Translations under genes and position numbers: made by a program
Shown: positions 17,788 through 26,049 of the stretch, in pieces
Numbering within the stretch: position 1 is the first letter of the stretch
How the letters are laid out: every line of letters starts with the position of its first letter
Source of the DNA: Pseudomonas sp. Seg1
GTDB lineage: Bacteria > Pseudomonadota > Gammaproteobacteria > Pseudomonadales > Pseudomonadaceae
Length of the DNA: 64,000 bases
Direction: 5' to 3'
Assembly (NCBI RefSeq): GCF_018326005.1
Contig: NZ_AP021903.1
Coordinates: 6,507,501 to 6,571,500 of the forward strand
The notes under the pieces: model-generated
The model's database searches: none
Seen by the model: the letters and a program-made list of their open reading frames with translations, nothing else
What the model was told of the DNA's origin: nothing

Positions 17788-17889
17788 ATCGTTCCCACGC
17801 TCGGCGTGGGAATGCATCCCGTGACGCTCCGCGTCACTGTGGACGCGGAGCGTCCATGGCGGCGTTACCACGCAGAGCGTGGGAACGAT
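17788..17889. repeat. Four-palindrome Pseudomonas repeat element
   Basis: A 102-base element bounded by ATCGTTCCCACGCTC and its inverse GAGCGTGGGAACGAT. Inside are short hairpins in series: CCCACGC-tcg-GCGTGGG, GTGACGC-tcc-GCGTCAC, GGACGC-gga-GCGTCC and CCACGC-aga-GCGTGG. As one RNA or single strand it could form a cloverleaf. I recognise it as a dispersed repeat common in fluorescent pseudomonads. It lies just after uvrD and ends 26 bases before the next start codon. Confidence 0.85.
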
Positions 17890-17915
17890 CGCACATGAAC
17901 ACTGGAGGCAACACC

Positions 17916-18356
17916 ATGGGCTCAGGCTTCTTTTCTTCCTGGACATTCTGGGCCCTGCTCTCGGCGACTTTCGCTGCTTTGACGGCGATCTTCGGCAAAA
18001 TCGGCATCGAAAACGTCAATTCCGATTTCGCCACCCTGCTGCGCACCATCGTGGTACTCGTCAGTCTGGCCTTGATTCTGTACGCCACGGGCCAATATCA
18101 GTCGTTGGGATCGATATCCGCCAAGAGCTATCTGTTCCTGTTGCTGTCCGGTCTGGGCACCGGCGCGTCGTGGCTGTGCTACTTCCGCGCGTTAAAGGTG
18201 GGCCCGGCTTCACTGGTCGCTCCGGTGGACAAGCTCAGTGTGGTGTTGGTGGCGGTACTTGGCGTGATGTTGCTGGGTGAGAAACTCGATCTGCGCCAAT
18301 GGGGCGGTATCGGCTTGATCACTGCCGGTGTGGTGATGCTGGCGTTTCGTCGCTAG
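17916..18356 (+). CDS. EamA-family transporter, single-domain
   Basis: A 146-residue membrane protein with five predicted helices, equal to one EamA repeat (half the size of the ten-helix drug/metabolite exporters). The typical ending VDKLSVVLVAVLGVMLLGEKL and GGIGLITAGVVML is present. Single-repeat members work as dimers. The ATG at 17916 follows TGGAGG at a good distance; earlier in-frame ATGs lie in the repeat element. The substrate is unknown. Confidence 0.85.
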   Translation: MGSGFFSSWTFWALLSATFAALTAIFGKIGIENVNSDFATLLRTIVVLVSLALILYATGQYQSLGSISAKSYLFLLLSGLGTGASWLCYFRALKVGPASLVAPVDKLSVVLVAVLGVMLLGEKLDLRQWGGIGLITAGVVMLAFRR

Positions 18357-18533
18357 GCAACATTTCCCGCTGAACCTATCCCTTTTTCCTACAGACAAAA
18401 GTACAGGGTCCTATTGCCGCGACCGAGCTGAACGTAAGCTGTCAGGCAAAAGCCCGAAACACTCTCTCGCTAGCCAGTGCCACTTGAGCTGTGCAACATG
18501 GCGCGCGTGTCTCCACAAACGGGAATTCCCTTT

Positions 18534-19409
18534 ATGAAACGTTTTCTTAGCATCGCCATGGCGTTGTGCATCGGCCTGACGATGAGCCTCGACGCCAATG
18601 CCAAGCGCTTTGGTGGTGGCAAAAGCGCCGGCGCTGCGCCGACGCACCAGACCAGCCAGATGGCTCCTTCTTCTCCAGGCATGGGCGGTGCTGCGGCGAC
18701 CGCGGGTGCTGCCGGTGCCGCCGGTGCTGCTGCCAAGGCTGGCGGCGCTTCGAAATGGCTCGGCCCTCTGGCCGGCATCGCCGCCGGTGGCCTGCTCGCT
18801 TCCATGTTCATGGGTGGCGGCTTCCAGGGCATGCAGATTTTCGACATCCTGATCATGGCCCTGATCGCGTTCGTGATCTTCCGCTTCATCGCCGCTCGTC
18901 GACGCAGGCAACAGGAGCACCTGGCTCCGGCCGGCGCGCCGATGCAGCGTGAGGCATTCGAGCAGAAGCCTGCTGGCATGGGTTCGATCTTCGGTGGTTC
19001 GGCTGCTCCGGCTGCCGCCCGTCCGGTAATCAACGCGCCAGCCTGGTTCAACGAACAGAACTTCCTGGCCGCTGCGCGCAGCCACTTCCAGTCGCTGCAG
19101 CAACACTGGGACGCTAACGAAATGGACAAGATCGCCGAGTTCGTGACCCCGCAAATGCTTGAGTTCCTCAAGCGTGAGCGTGCGGATCTGGGCGACGGCT
19201 TCCAGTCGACCTACATCGACAACCTTCAGGTGCAACTGGACGGCGTGGATGACCGTGCCGACAAGACCATCGCCACCCTGACCTTCAGCGGTGTGTCGAA
19301 GACCTCGCGTTTCGACCAGGGCGAAGTCTTCAGCGAAAGCTGGAACATGGAACGTCCGCAAGGCGAAAACCAGCCTTGGCTGGTAGCCGGTATCCGCCAG
19401 AACGGTTGA
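18534..19409 (+). CDS. Tim44-domain-containing membrane protein
   Basis: A 291-residue protein. It starts with a signal-like hydrophobic segment (MKRFLSIAMALCIGLTMSL). A low-complexity Ala/Gly region with a glycine-zipper-like stretch and a second membrane segment (FDILIMALIAFVIFRFIAA) follow to about residue 120. The C-terminal 140 residues form a Tim44-like domain (FLAAARSHFQSLQQHWDANEMDKI). In mitochondria Tim44 helps protein import; the bacterial relatives are less well understood and are thought to act at the membrane. The ATG at 18534 precedes the signal segment directly. A strong terminator follows. Confidence 0.85.
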   Translation: MKRFLSIAMALCIGLTMSLDANAKRFGGGKSAGAAPTHQTSQMAPSSPGMGGAAATAGAAGAAGAAAKAGGASKWLGPLAGIAAGGLLASMFMGGGFQGMQIFDILIMALIAFVIFRFIAARRRRQQEHLAPAGAPMQREAFEQKPAGMGSIFGGSAAPAAARPVINAPAWFNEQNFLAAARSHFQSLQQHWDANEMDKIAEFVTPQMLEFLKRERADLGDGFQSTYIDNLQVQLDGVDDRADKTIATLTFSGVSKTSRFDQGEVFSESWNMERPQGENQPWLVAGIRQNG

Positions 19410-19437
19410 TCCCTTCTGCGTCAGGCAACGGTTGAAG

Positions 19438-19466
19438 AAAACCCCGGACTTGTCCGGGGTTTTTCT
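19438..19466 (+). terminator. Intrinsic terminator after the Tim44-domain gene
   Basis: ACCCCGGAC (19441-19449), a TT loop and GTCCGGGGT (19452-19460) form a 9-bp stem flanked by AAA and a T-run. Confidence 0.93.
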
Positions 19467-19547
19467 ATTTCGCGGTTGCATCTATAGCGAGCTACTGTAT
19501 AAACCGGCCCATATAAACCGCGCCATTCAAGCAAGAGGATCCCGGAC

Positions 19548-19955
19548 GTGGAAGAAATCATCGAACAACTGCGCGAAGCCAACGAACCCGTACCGGTTCC
19601 ATTGGAGTTGCCTGACGAAGACCAACTGGTGGAAGTCGAAGAAGAACTCTTCATCAACATTCCGTTCGTCTTCAAAGAGTTTTTGCTGACCGTCAGCGAC
19701 GTGGTTTACGGCAGCCTGGAGCCGGTGACTGTCACCGACCCGCAATCGCATACCTATTTGCCGGATGTGGCAGCGAATGCCTGGGACGCCGGCGTGCCGC
19801 GCGATCTGATCCCGATCTGCCAGGACGGCGACAACTATTACTGCGTCGAAGAAGACGGCACCGTGGTGCTGTGGTCCGGCGAAGAAGAGCTGATCACCGA
19901 AGAATCCTGGGAATCGGTGTGGCACTGGGCGCGGGACGTCTGGCTGGAAAGCTGA
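19548..19955 (+). CDS. SMI1/KNR4-family protein
   Basis: A 135-residue acidic soluble protein with the SMI1/KNR4 (SUKH) fold signature: FINIPFVFKEFLLTVSD near the start, followed by NAWDAGVPRDLIPICQDGDN and the conserved C-terminal tryptophans. SUKH proteins often act as immunity proteins to contact-dependent toxins, but stand-alone members of this type are common in Pseudomonas next to housekeeping genes, and no toxin gene is near. It starts about 80 bases after the upstream terminator and is convergent with the antiporter. Confidence 0.82.
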   Translation: MEEIIEQLREANEPVPVPLELPDEDQLVEVEEELFINIPFVFKEFLLTVSDVVYGSLEPVTVTDPQSHTYLPDVAANAWDAGVPRDLIPICQDGDNYYCVEEDGTVVLWSGEEELITEESWESVWHWARDVWLES

Positions 19956-19976
19956 TTCGCCCAACGCGCCAAGTGG

Positions 19977-21740
19977 TCAATGCCCCGACGACTCCTTGTG
20001 ATTGTCGAGGGTTTCCAGCAAAGCCACCTGCATCCGTGTGTGCACGCGGATGAACCAGCGCCAGAGCAGCGCCGCCACGGCGGCCGCGACCACGGCGATC
20101 AGCACGAGCAACTTGTTGGTCGGCAGAATACTGGCCGACAAGGCTGCCAGCAGCAGGAAAATCACCAGCAGCGAGAGAATCGGGATCACCTCGGAGATCA
20201 CCCGGCGCACTCGCTGCGTGTGCCTTCCGGCCATCTCCGGCTTCACGCCCATCTCGGCCAGCAGCATCGACAACGCCTTGAGCTTGCGATAGGCGGCGAT
20301 CAGGAACGGCAGCGACACCATCAAGGCCCCGCCCCAGATCAACGCCTTCTGCCAGCTCGGATCGTTGATCCAGTCGTGCAGCGACAGCGAGATGCGTTCT
20401 GCGAAGTACGCTCCGGCGAAGAAGATCGCAACCACCAGCGCCAGATTGACCCCCACCTGCAACAGAATCCGCCGGATCATCGACGCCAGCATGGCGCCTT
20501 CGCCTTGCGGCTGGATGCTGCGCAGCCACTCGCCGTACATCCCGAACACACGCCCGAGACGCTTAGGCATTGCGGCGGACAGCTTGATCGACAGGGGGTC
20601 AGCCGCGCGAATGAGGTAAGGCGTCAGCAGCGTGGTGATGACCGACACCGCCACGGCCACCGGATAGAGGAAGTTGCTGGTGACCTGCAAAGTCATCCCG
20701 AGCGCGGCGATGATGAAGGAAAATTCGCCAATCTGTGACAGCCCCATCCCTACCCGCAGTGAGGTGCGTCCGTCATTGCCGGCGATAAACGCACCGAGCC
20801 CGCAGGACAGCATCTTGCCAAGCACCACCGCTACAGTGATGACCGCAATCGGCCACGCGTACTGGAGAAGAATCATCGGGTCGAGCATCAAGCCGATGGC
20901 GACAAAGAAAATCGCGCTGAACAGGTCACGAACCGGCTCGATCAGCCGCTCGATCTTCAGCAGTTGCCGCGACTCGGCCATGATCGCGCCGATCAGGAAC
21001 GCGCCCAGCACCATGCTGTATTCGAGCTTGACCACCAGCAGGCAGAAGCCGAAACACAGGCCCAGCACGGTGATCAGCAGCATCTCGTTGCTTTCGAATT
21101 TGGCGACGTAGGCCAGCAAACGTGGCACCAGCAGAATGCCGATGACCAGTGCGACGATCATGAACAGCGACAACTTGCCCACCGTGGAGAACACTTCGCC
21201 GGAACTGACGGTGCCGCTGACCGCGATGCTTGAGAGCAAAGCGATGATGCCGATGCCGAGAATGTCCTCGACGATCAGCACGCCGAAGATCAACTGCGCA
21301 AAACGCTCGTTCTTCATCTTCAGATCATTGAGCGCCTTGACGATGATGGTGGTCGAGGAGATCGCCAGAATTGCGCCGAGGAACAGCGAATCCATGGTGT
21401 TCCAGTCGAACCAGCGACCTATTTCATAGCCAATCCAGATCATCAGGACGATTTCGAGGAACGCCGCAATAAACGCCGTGGCGCCGACCTTGAACAGCTT
21501 GCGCAGGCTGAACTCCAGCCCGAGACAGAACATCAGGAAGATCACCCCCAGCTCGGCGAGGGTCTTGATGGTTTCTTCATCGTGGATCAGGCCGAATGGC
21601 GGGGTGTGCGGGCCGATGATGAATCCCGCGACGATGTAGCCCAGCACCACCGGCTGCTTGAAACGGTGAAACAGGACAGTCACCACACCCGCGACCAACA
21701 TGATCACTGCCAGGTCCTGAATAAAACTGATGGCATGCAT
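19977..21740 (-). CDS. Cation:proton antiporter (CPA2, KefB/YbaL-like) without TrkA domain
   Basis: A 587-residue integral membrane protein. The first 390 residues form the Na+/H+ exchanger fold of CPA2 transporters, with GYIVAGFIIGPHTPPFGLI and FCLGLEFSLRKLFKVGATAF. Instead of the cytoplasmic TrkA-N regulatory domain of KefB/KefC, the C-terminal 180 residues carry about four more hydrophobic segments (LALVVAIFFAGAYFAE, GGALMVSLPFLIAA, ILSLLVIFLLLAALSAS, VVAAAVAALLWRWFI). It probably exchanges K+ or Na+ for protons at the inner membrane. Neighbours give no further clue. Confidence 0.87.
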   Translation of the reverse strand: MHAISFIQDLAVIMLVAGVVTVLFHRFKQPVVLGYIVAGFIIGPHTPPFGLIHDEETIKTLAELGVIFLMFCLGLEFSLRKLFKVGATAFIAAFLEIVLMIWIGYEIGRWFDWNTMDSLFLGAILAISSTTIIVKALNDLKMKNERFAQLIFGVLIVEDILGIGIIALLSSIAVSGTVSSGEVFSTVGKLSLFMIVALVIGILLVPRLLAYVAKFESNEMLLITVLGLCFGFCLLVVKLEYSMVLGAFLIGAIMAESRQLLKIERLIEPVRDLFSAIFFVAIGLMLDPMILLQYAWPIAVITVAVVLGKMLSCGLGAFIAGNDGRTSLRVGMGLSQIGEFSFIIAALGMTLQVTSNFLYPVAVAVSVITTLLTPYLIRAADPLSIKLSAAMPKRLGRVFGMYGEWLRSIQPQGEGAMLASMIRRILLQVGVNLALVVAIFFAGAYFAERISLSLHDWINDPSWQKALIWGGALMVSLPFLIAAYRKLKALSMLLAEMGVKPEMAGRHTQRVRRVISEVIPILSLLVIFLLLAALSASILPTNKLLVLIAVVAAAVAALLWRWFIRVHTRMQVALLETLDNHKESSGH

Positions 21741-22020
21741 GGCGTGGGCTCCTTGAATGACGAGGCTCGCAGTCAGGCGTCAGAAAGATCTGAGCGAGCA
21801 GGGTAAAAATCCGCTTTTCGTGTGGGAATTGCCCTTGGGGTGGGCTTTTGCAGGGTAACACCGCGACTTACGCCTGAAAGGCGGTGCAATATATGGAAAC
21901 AGATCGATCCCGGCGTGACGGCGGCCAGTCGCCCGGCGTCCCGATAACGGTGCTTTTGAAAAGCGACCAGGCGCCCGCAGAGGCGCTTCCAGCAAACCAG
22001 CCTTGATCCGTGAGAACGTT

Positions 22021-22503
22021 ATGGAACCCGGAAACGCCCAGCTGTCGATGACGGTACTGATGACCCCCGACATGGCCAACTTCTCTGGCAATGTCCACGG
22101 CGGCACCCTGCTCAAATACCTCGACGAAGTGGCCTACGCCTGCGCGAGCCGTTATGCCGGCCGCTACGTGGTGACGCTGTCGGTGGATCAAGTGATTTTC
22201 CGCGAGCCGATTCATGTTGGCGAACTGGTGACCTTCCTCGCGTCGGTCAACTACACCGGCAATACCTCGATGGAGGTCGGCATCAAAGTGGTGACGGAAA
22301 ACATCCGTGAGCGCTCGGTGCGCCACACCAATAGCTGTTTCTTCACCATGGTCGCGGTGGATGACCAGCGCAAACCGGCCGCCGTGCCGCCGCTGCAACC
22401 GCAAAACAGTGAAGACAAACGCCGCTACATGCAGGCTCAGCAGCGCCGGCAGATTCGCCAAGAGCTGGAAAAGCGCTATCAGGAGATCAAGGGCGACGCC
22501 TGA
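22021..22503 (+). CDS. Acyl-CoA thioesterase, hot-dog fold
   Basis: A 160-residue hot-dog thioesterase of the YciA/BFIT type that hydrolyses acyl-CoA. The characteristic helix FSGNVHGGTLLKYLDEVAY is present, with D as the likely catalytic residue, followed by FREPIHVGELVTF. A basic C-terminal helix (QQRRQIRQELEKRYQEIK) is typical of this clade. The ATG at 22021 is preferred over the ATG six codons upstream because it gives the normal N-terminus. A REP pair follows. Confidence 0.9.
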   Translation: MEPGNAQLSMTVLMTPDMANFSGNVHGGTLLKYLDEVAYACASRYAGRYVVTLSVDQVIFREPIHVGELVTFLASVNYTGNTSMEVGIKVVTENIRERSVRHTNSCFFTMVAVDDQRKPAAVPPLQPQNSEDKRRYMQAQQRRQIRQELEKRYQEIKGDA

Positions 22504-22526
22504 GATTGGTAGCGCTCTGACGAAAG

Positions 22527-22605
22527 CTTTCGCGAGCAGGCTCGCTCCCACATAGGATCGGTGGCGTACACAAAACCAAATGTGGGAGCAAGCCTGCTCG
22601 CGAAT
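22527..22605. repeat. Inverted pair of REP palindromes
   Basis: TTCGCGAGCAGGCTCGCTCC (from 22529) and the inward-facing GGGAGCAAGCCTGCTCGCGAA lie about 30 bases apart, between the convergent thioesterase and pdxY genes. Confidence 0.87.
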
Positions 22606-22619
22606 GGGGTAACGCGGTC

Positions 22620-23492
22620 TTACAGACTGATCGCGGTCGCCTCGAACTTCACCCGCGGATGCGCAATCCGATCCTGCGCCCGCACCAGTTGCAGCTCATA
22701 ACTGGCGCACGCCTGAGTCTCCAGCAGCACTTCATGCACTGCCGCCGCCGTGAATTCGAACGCAGCGACCAGACTGTCTCCCAGTAAAACCCGCGCCAGG
22801 AACAATCCGGACGTCAGGTCGCCCACGCCCACCGGCTGACGCGGAAATGCCAGCAGCGGGCGACGCAGATGCCAACTGCCCTCGGCGGTTACCAACAACA
22901 TCTCGAAACCATCCGCCGGCTTGCCCGGGTAATCCAGATGCTTGACCAGCACGGCTTTCGGCCCACGCGCCAGTAGCGCCCGCGCCATCGCCAGGCAATC
23001 GAACAGCGACTGCGGCTTGCGCCCGGAGAAGCTGTCCAGCTCCAGTTGATTCGGGCACATGAAGTCCGCCACGGCGGCCGCCTCGTCCAACAGAAAGTCG
23101 CTGACTTCGGCGGGCACACTGCAACCCTTCTCCGGATGCCCCATCACCGGATCGCACAGATACAAAGCCTTGGGATTGACCGCTTTGATGCGCGCCACAC
23201 CACTGAGAATCGCCCGGCCCTGCGCCGCGCTGCCGAGATAGCCGGACAGCACCGCGTCGCAGTTGCCCAGCTCGCCGATGGCCGCGATGCCTTCGATCAA
23301 TTCGGGAATCTGCTGCGGCGGCAGCACTTCGCCCGCCCATTGGCCGTACTGCGTGTGGTTGGAAAACTGCACGGTGTTGAGTGGCCAGACATTCACCCCG
23401 ACGCGCTGCATCGGAAAAACCGCAGCGCTGTTGCCGGCGTGGCCGAACACCACATGGGACTGGATGGCGAGCAGATGAGGCGTACGTTTCAT
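22620..23492 (-). CDS. pdxY: Pyridoxal kinase PdxY
   Basis: A 290-residue ribokinase-superfamily enzyme that phosphorylates pyridoxal in the vitamin B6 salvage pathway. The N-terminus [23 protein letters not shown] and the phosphate-loop region [19 protein letters not shown], with the catalytic Asp in GVGDLTSG, are typical of PdxY/PdxK. The ATG at 23492 gives the family N-terminus [14 protein letters not shown]; the open frame upstream is noise. It is monocistronic and convergent with the thioesterase. Confidence 0.95.
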   Translation of the reverse strand: MKRTPHLLAIQSHVVFGHAGNSAAVFPMQRVGVNVWPLNTVQFSNHTQYGQWAGEVLPPQQIPELIEGIAAIGELGNCDAVLSGYLGSAAQGRAILSGVARIKAVNPKALYLCDPVMGHPEKGCSVPAEVSDFLLDEAAAVADFMCPNQLELDSFSGRKPQSLFDCLAMARALLARGPKAVLVKHLDYPGKPADGFEMLLVTAEGSWHLRRPLLAFPRQPVGVGDLTSGLFLARVLLGDSLVAAFEFTAAAVHEVLLETQACASYELQLVRAQDRIAHPRVKFEATAISL

Positions 23493-23609
23493 TCGGGTTT
23501 TTCCGTAAAACGATTGAAATTCAAGCCGCGCAGTATGCGACGAAACGCAGCCTGTACGACAGACCGGCGACGCAGTTAAGCTGACGCTATCTTTTGGAGT
23601 CCCTTGTTG

Positions 23610-24023
23610 ATGCTGACCCTCGAAAACATCTTCGTGCTGATGCTGTTCGCCGCTGCCGGCGCCTGGTTGTGGCACAACCATGGCTTGCGCGAGCGGGCGC
23701 TGGAACGGGTCAAGCAACATTGCCTGAACGTGCGTGTCGAGCTGCTCGACGGCAACGTGGCGCTGAAGAAAATCGGTTTCATCAAGGACGCCAACGGCCG
23801 TCGACGTCTGGCGCGGGTGTACAACTTCGAGTTCACCGTGACCGGCGAGACCCGTCACAACGGCACCATCACCCAGTTTGGCGCGCACAGTGCGCAGATC
23901 GAGCTAGCGCCCTACCCGGCACCGTTCGACGATACGCCGCCGGTGGTCGAGGTGCACAAGCCCCGGGCCGAGGTGATCGAGCTGAGTCAGTGGCGGCAGG
24001 AACACACCAAGTGGAAGCCGTGA
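23610..24023 (+). CDS. DUF3301 domain-containing protein
   Basis: A 137-residue protein with one N-terminal membrane anchor ([18 protein letters not shown]) and a cytoplasmic basic-to-mixed domain with [25 protein letters not shown], the pattern of DUF3301. Function unknown. The ATG at 23610 follows TTTGGAGT; in-frame TTG codons just upstream are less likely. It is divergent from pdxY and convergent with the GTPase gene, with one base between the stops. Confidence 0.85.
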   Translation: MLTLENIFVLMLFAAAGAWLWHNHGLRERALERVKQHCLNVRVELLDGNVALKKIGFIKDANGRRRLARVYNFEFTVTGETRHNGTITQFGAHSAQIELAPYPAPFDDTPPVVEVHKPRAEVIELSQWRQEHTKWKP

Positions 24024-24024
24024 A

Positions 24025-24996
24025 TCAGCTCGGCTGAATCCGGCACTGCGCCAACCCGGCCTGCAACTCGGCGATGCTCTGTGGATCGGCGAAAATCAGT
24101 TCGATCCGTGAGTCCTTGCGCCATTCACTGATTTGCCAAACCAGCGCTGCGTTATCCAGAGCATTGGCTGACGTCCAGCCATCGGTGCTGTGGATAACCA
24201 TTTTCGCTCTGTTCCAGGTAAGACCGCTGAGCCAATCGTCGAGGCTTTGTCGATCGAATGTCTGGCTCGGATGCCAGCGCCAACCGACACTCCATCCGCC
24301 CTCCTGCGCCTGACTCAGACAAATCGGCAGCGTCGGGTCGCTCCAGAGCGCCGGCATTGGCGCGGCACCGTTTGGCATGATCAGGTTATCCACAGCTGCC
24401 ACCGCTTGAATGGCCAACCCCGGCAATTCGCTCACTGACAGTTGTGCCTGCTGTGTCCAGATCTGCCTGACTGGCGGCAACTGACTGGATATCGTCTGTC
24501 GGGCGGCTTCATCCAGATTTTCAGCCTTGTTCAGCAACAGCAAACCGGCGCTGGTCAATGCTTGCTGTTGAGCTGCCGGCAACGGTTTACCCGCCTGGAG
24601 TGCTTGAGCATCCAGTACCAAAACACACGGCTGAACCGTCAGTACACCCAGCCATGGCGCCTCGCTCAGTTGCTTGAGCAATTGCGCAGGATGGCCCAGT
24701 CCGGACGGTTCTATAAACAGCCGATGCGGCCTGGCTTTGCGCAGCAACCGTCCAAGGCCGATCTGAAACGGCGCACCATTCACGCAACACAAACAGCCCC
24801 CGGCCACTTCGCCCAGTGCGATACCATCGCCGTCGCTGGTCAGCAGCGCGGCATCGAGGCCGATCTGACCGAACTCGTTGATCAGCACCGCCCAGCGCTC
24901 ATCCGCCGGCCGTTGCGCCATGAGCTGGCGAATCAGGCTGGTCTTGCCAGCGCCCAGCGGGCCTGCGATGACATGGGTAGGAATGTTCTGCAACAT
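24025..24996 (-). CDS. COG0523 (CobW-like) metal-chaperone GTPase
   Basis: A 323-residue G3E-family GTPase. Walker A is GPLGAGKTS at 12-20. The metal-binding CxCC motif is CLCC at 68-71, and a Walker B-like IEPSGLGHP follows. The base-recognition motif reads NKAE. The C-terminal domain is shorter than in ZigA. COG0523 proteins hand zinc or other metals to client enzymes. A second, unrelated-in-detail member (zigA) lies 1 kb away, but this one has no Zur-like palindrome upstream. ATG at 24996 is chosen; a GTG three codons earlier is possible. Confidence 0.88.
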   Translation of the reverse strand: MLQNIPTHVIAGPLGAGKTSLIRQLMAQRPADERWAVLINEFGQIGLDAALLTSDGDGIALGEVAGGCLCCVNGAPFQIGLGRLLRKARPHRLFIEPSGLGHPAQLLKQLSEAPWLGVLTVQPCVLVLDAQALQAGKPLPAAQQQALTSAGLLLLNKAENLDEAARQTISSQLPPVRQIWTQQAQLSVSELPGLAIQAVAAVDNLIMPNGAAPMPALWSDPTLPICLSQAQEGGWSVGWRWHPSQTFDRQSLDDWLSGLTWNRAKMVIHSTDGWTSANALDNAALVWQISEWRKDSRIELIFADPQSIAELQAGLAQCRIQPS

Positions 24997-25037
24997 GGCT
25001 GGCACTTGTCTGAGGAGAGTTTCTGAGGGGGTCGAAG

Positions 25038-25394
25038 ATGCGTTTAAACGGATGGTCGTTGCTGTTGCTGCTGGTGTCGAGCGAAGTCCTGGCCCAGGCC
25101 TGCGTGGTGCATAGCCAAGGCGAACGGCTCGACGTCAAAGTCTGCCAGCAGAACCGCAACATCCCGGAACAACTGTTTAACGACGGCTTCTGTCAGCCAA
25201 CGCTGGCCGGGCAAAAGGTCGACGTGCAGTACGTCGATCAATGCCCGAGCGGGGCATTTGGCGTGTGCAGCAACGCCCAAGTCGCCAATATGCCCTATCG
25301 CCAGGATATCCACTATTACGGCGTCGCCACCGATGCGGCCTACTTGAAGCCGTATTGCGAAAGTCAGAGCCAAGGCGCGTGGCTCAAGCCTTGA
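25038..25394 (+). CDS. Small secreted protein with conserved cysteines
   Basis: A 118-residue protein with a signal peptide (MRLNGWSLLLLLVSSEVLA) and a Cys-bearing mature part (ACVVHSQGERLDVKVCQQNR, DQCPSGAFGVC, KPYCESQ). Homologues in Pseudomonas are often labelled NADH:ubiquinone oxidoreductase, which nothing in the sequence supports. Periplasmic location and disulfide bonding are likely. It is divergent from the COG0523 GTPase and convergent with the DUF1826 gene. Confidence 0.75.
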   Translation: MRLNGWSLLLLLVSSEVLAQACVVHSQGERLDVKVCQQNRNIPEQLFNDGFCQPTLAGQKVDVQYVDQCPSGAFGVCSNAQVANMPYRQDIHYYGVATDAAYLKPYCESQSQGAWLKP

Positions 25395-25398
25395 AGCG

Positions 25399-26049
25399 CT
25401 AGCCGAGCCAGTCGAGGGTCAGCATCAACCGACGCTCGCCGGGCGCCAATTGCGGCGAGCGGTGGATCAGCCCGAAACCTTCGTTGCCGTGCCATTTTTC
25501 GCCTTTCAATAGCGCCACTTCGCCACTCTTGAGTCGCTGAATCTGCCGGGACTCGTGCGGCTCGGCGTTTGCCTGGCCAAGCTGACGACGATCCATTGCC
25601 CCTTCCTTGAGCCATTCACTGCCAATGCCCGCATAGGTCGTGATCAGCCGCACCGGAACATGGTCGACGTGGAAACGCGGGCACATGGCCTTATCCAGCA
25701 CGCGCAAGCGCAGGCCAATACGCCGCGCACCGAGCAGGCAGGCGAACGCGCCGACCAGCCATTTCAAGTCAGCGATAAAGCCTTCGTAGCCCTCCAGATC
25801 GCGGAAGCTTGTGGCCAGCCCAGTGAGATCAGGATCGGCGTCTTCGTCATTGATCTCCAGGCACAGCGACTCGGCCAAGGGTACGTTGAGTGACAACAGC
25901 ACACTGGCAAAGTCGGCGATGTGCAGCGGTAATTGACGCTGCCATATGGCGAGGTTTACGTCATCTTCAAGAATCCGTATCAGTGCTTTTGGCGTATTGC
26001 CTTGATGCTGATGACGCGTACGGTCGTGGAGCATTTTCAACGCGAGCAT
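25399..26049 (-). CDS. DUF1826 domain-containing protein
   Basis: A 216-residue soluble protein of the DUF1826 family. It contains a His-rich stretch CPRFHVDHVPVRLITTY and EKWHGNEGFGLIHRSP, reminiscent of metal ligands, but no defined catalytic motif. Its ATG at 26049 overlaps the zigA stop (TGATG), so translation is coupled to zigA. Known co-occurrence with zinc-responsive COG0523 genes and the shared Zur-box promoter suggest a role in zinc starvation; the biochemical function is unknown. Confidence 0.85.
   Translation of the reverse strand: MLALKMLHDRTRHQHQGNTPKALIRILEDDVNLAIWQRQLPLHIADFASVLLSLNVPLAESLCLEINDEDADPDLTGLATSFRDLEGYEGFIADLKWLVGAFACLLGARRIGLRLRVLDKAMCPRFHVDHVPVRLITTYAGIGSEWLKEGAMDRRQLGQANAEPHESRQIQRLKSGEVALLKGEKWHGNEGFGLIHRSPQLAPGERRLMLTLDWLG

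Noticed and set aside
15345..17837. 830-codon open frame opposite uvrD
   Set aside because: Covers uvrD in antisense and runs into flanking repeats; no family similarity.
25038..25394. NADH:ubiquinone oxidoreductase label for the small secreted protein
   Set aside because: The protein has a signal peptide and no cofactor-binding or complex I motif; the name seems to be an inherited misannotation.
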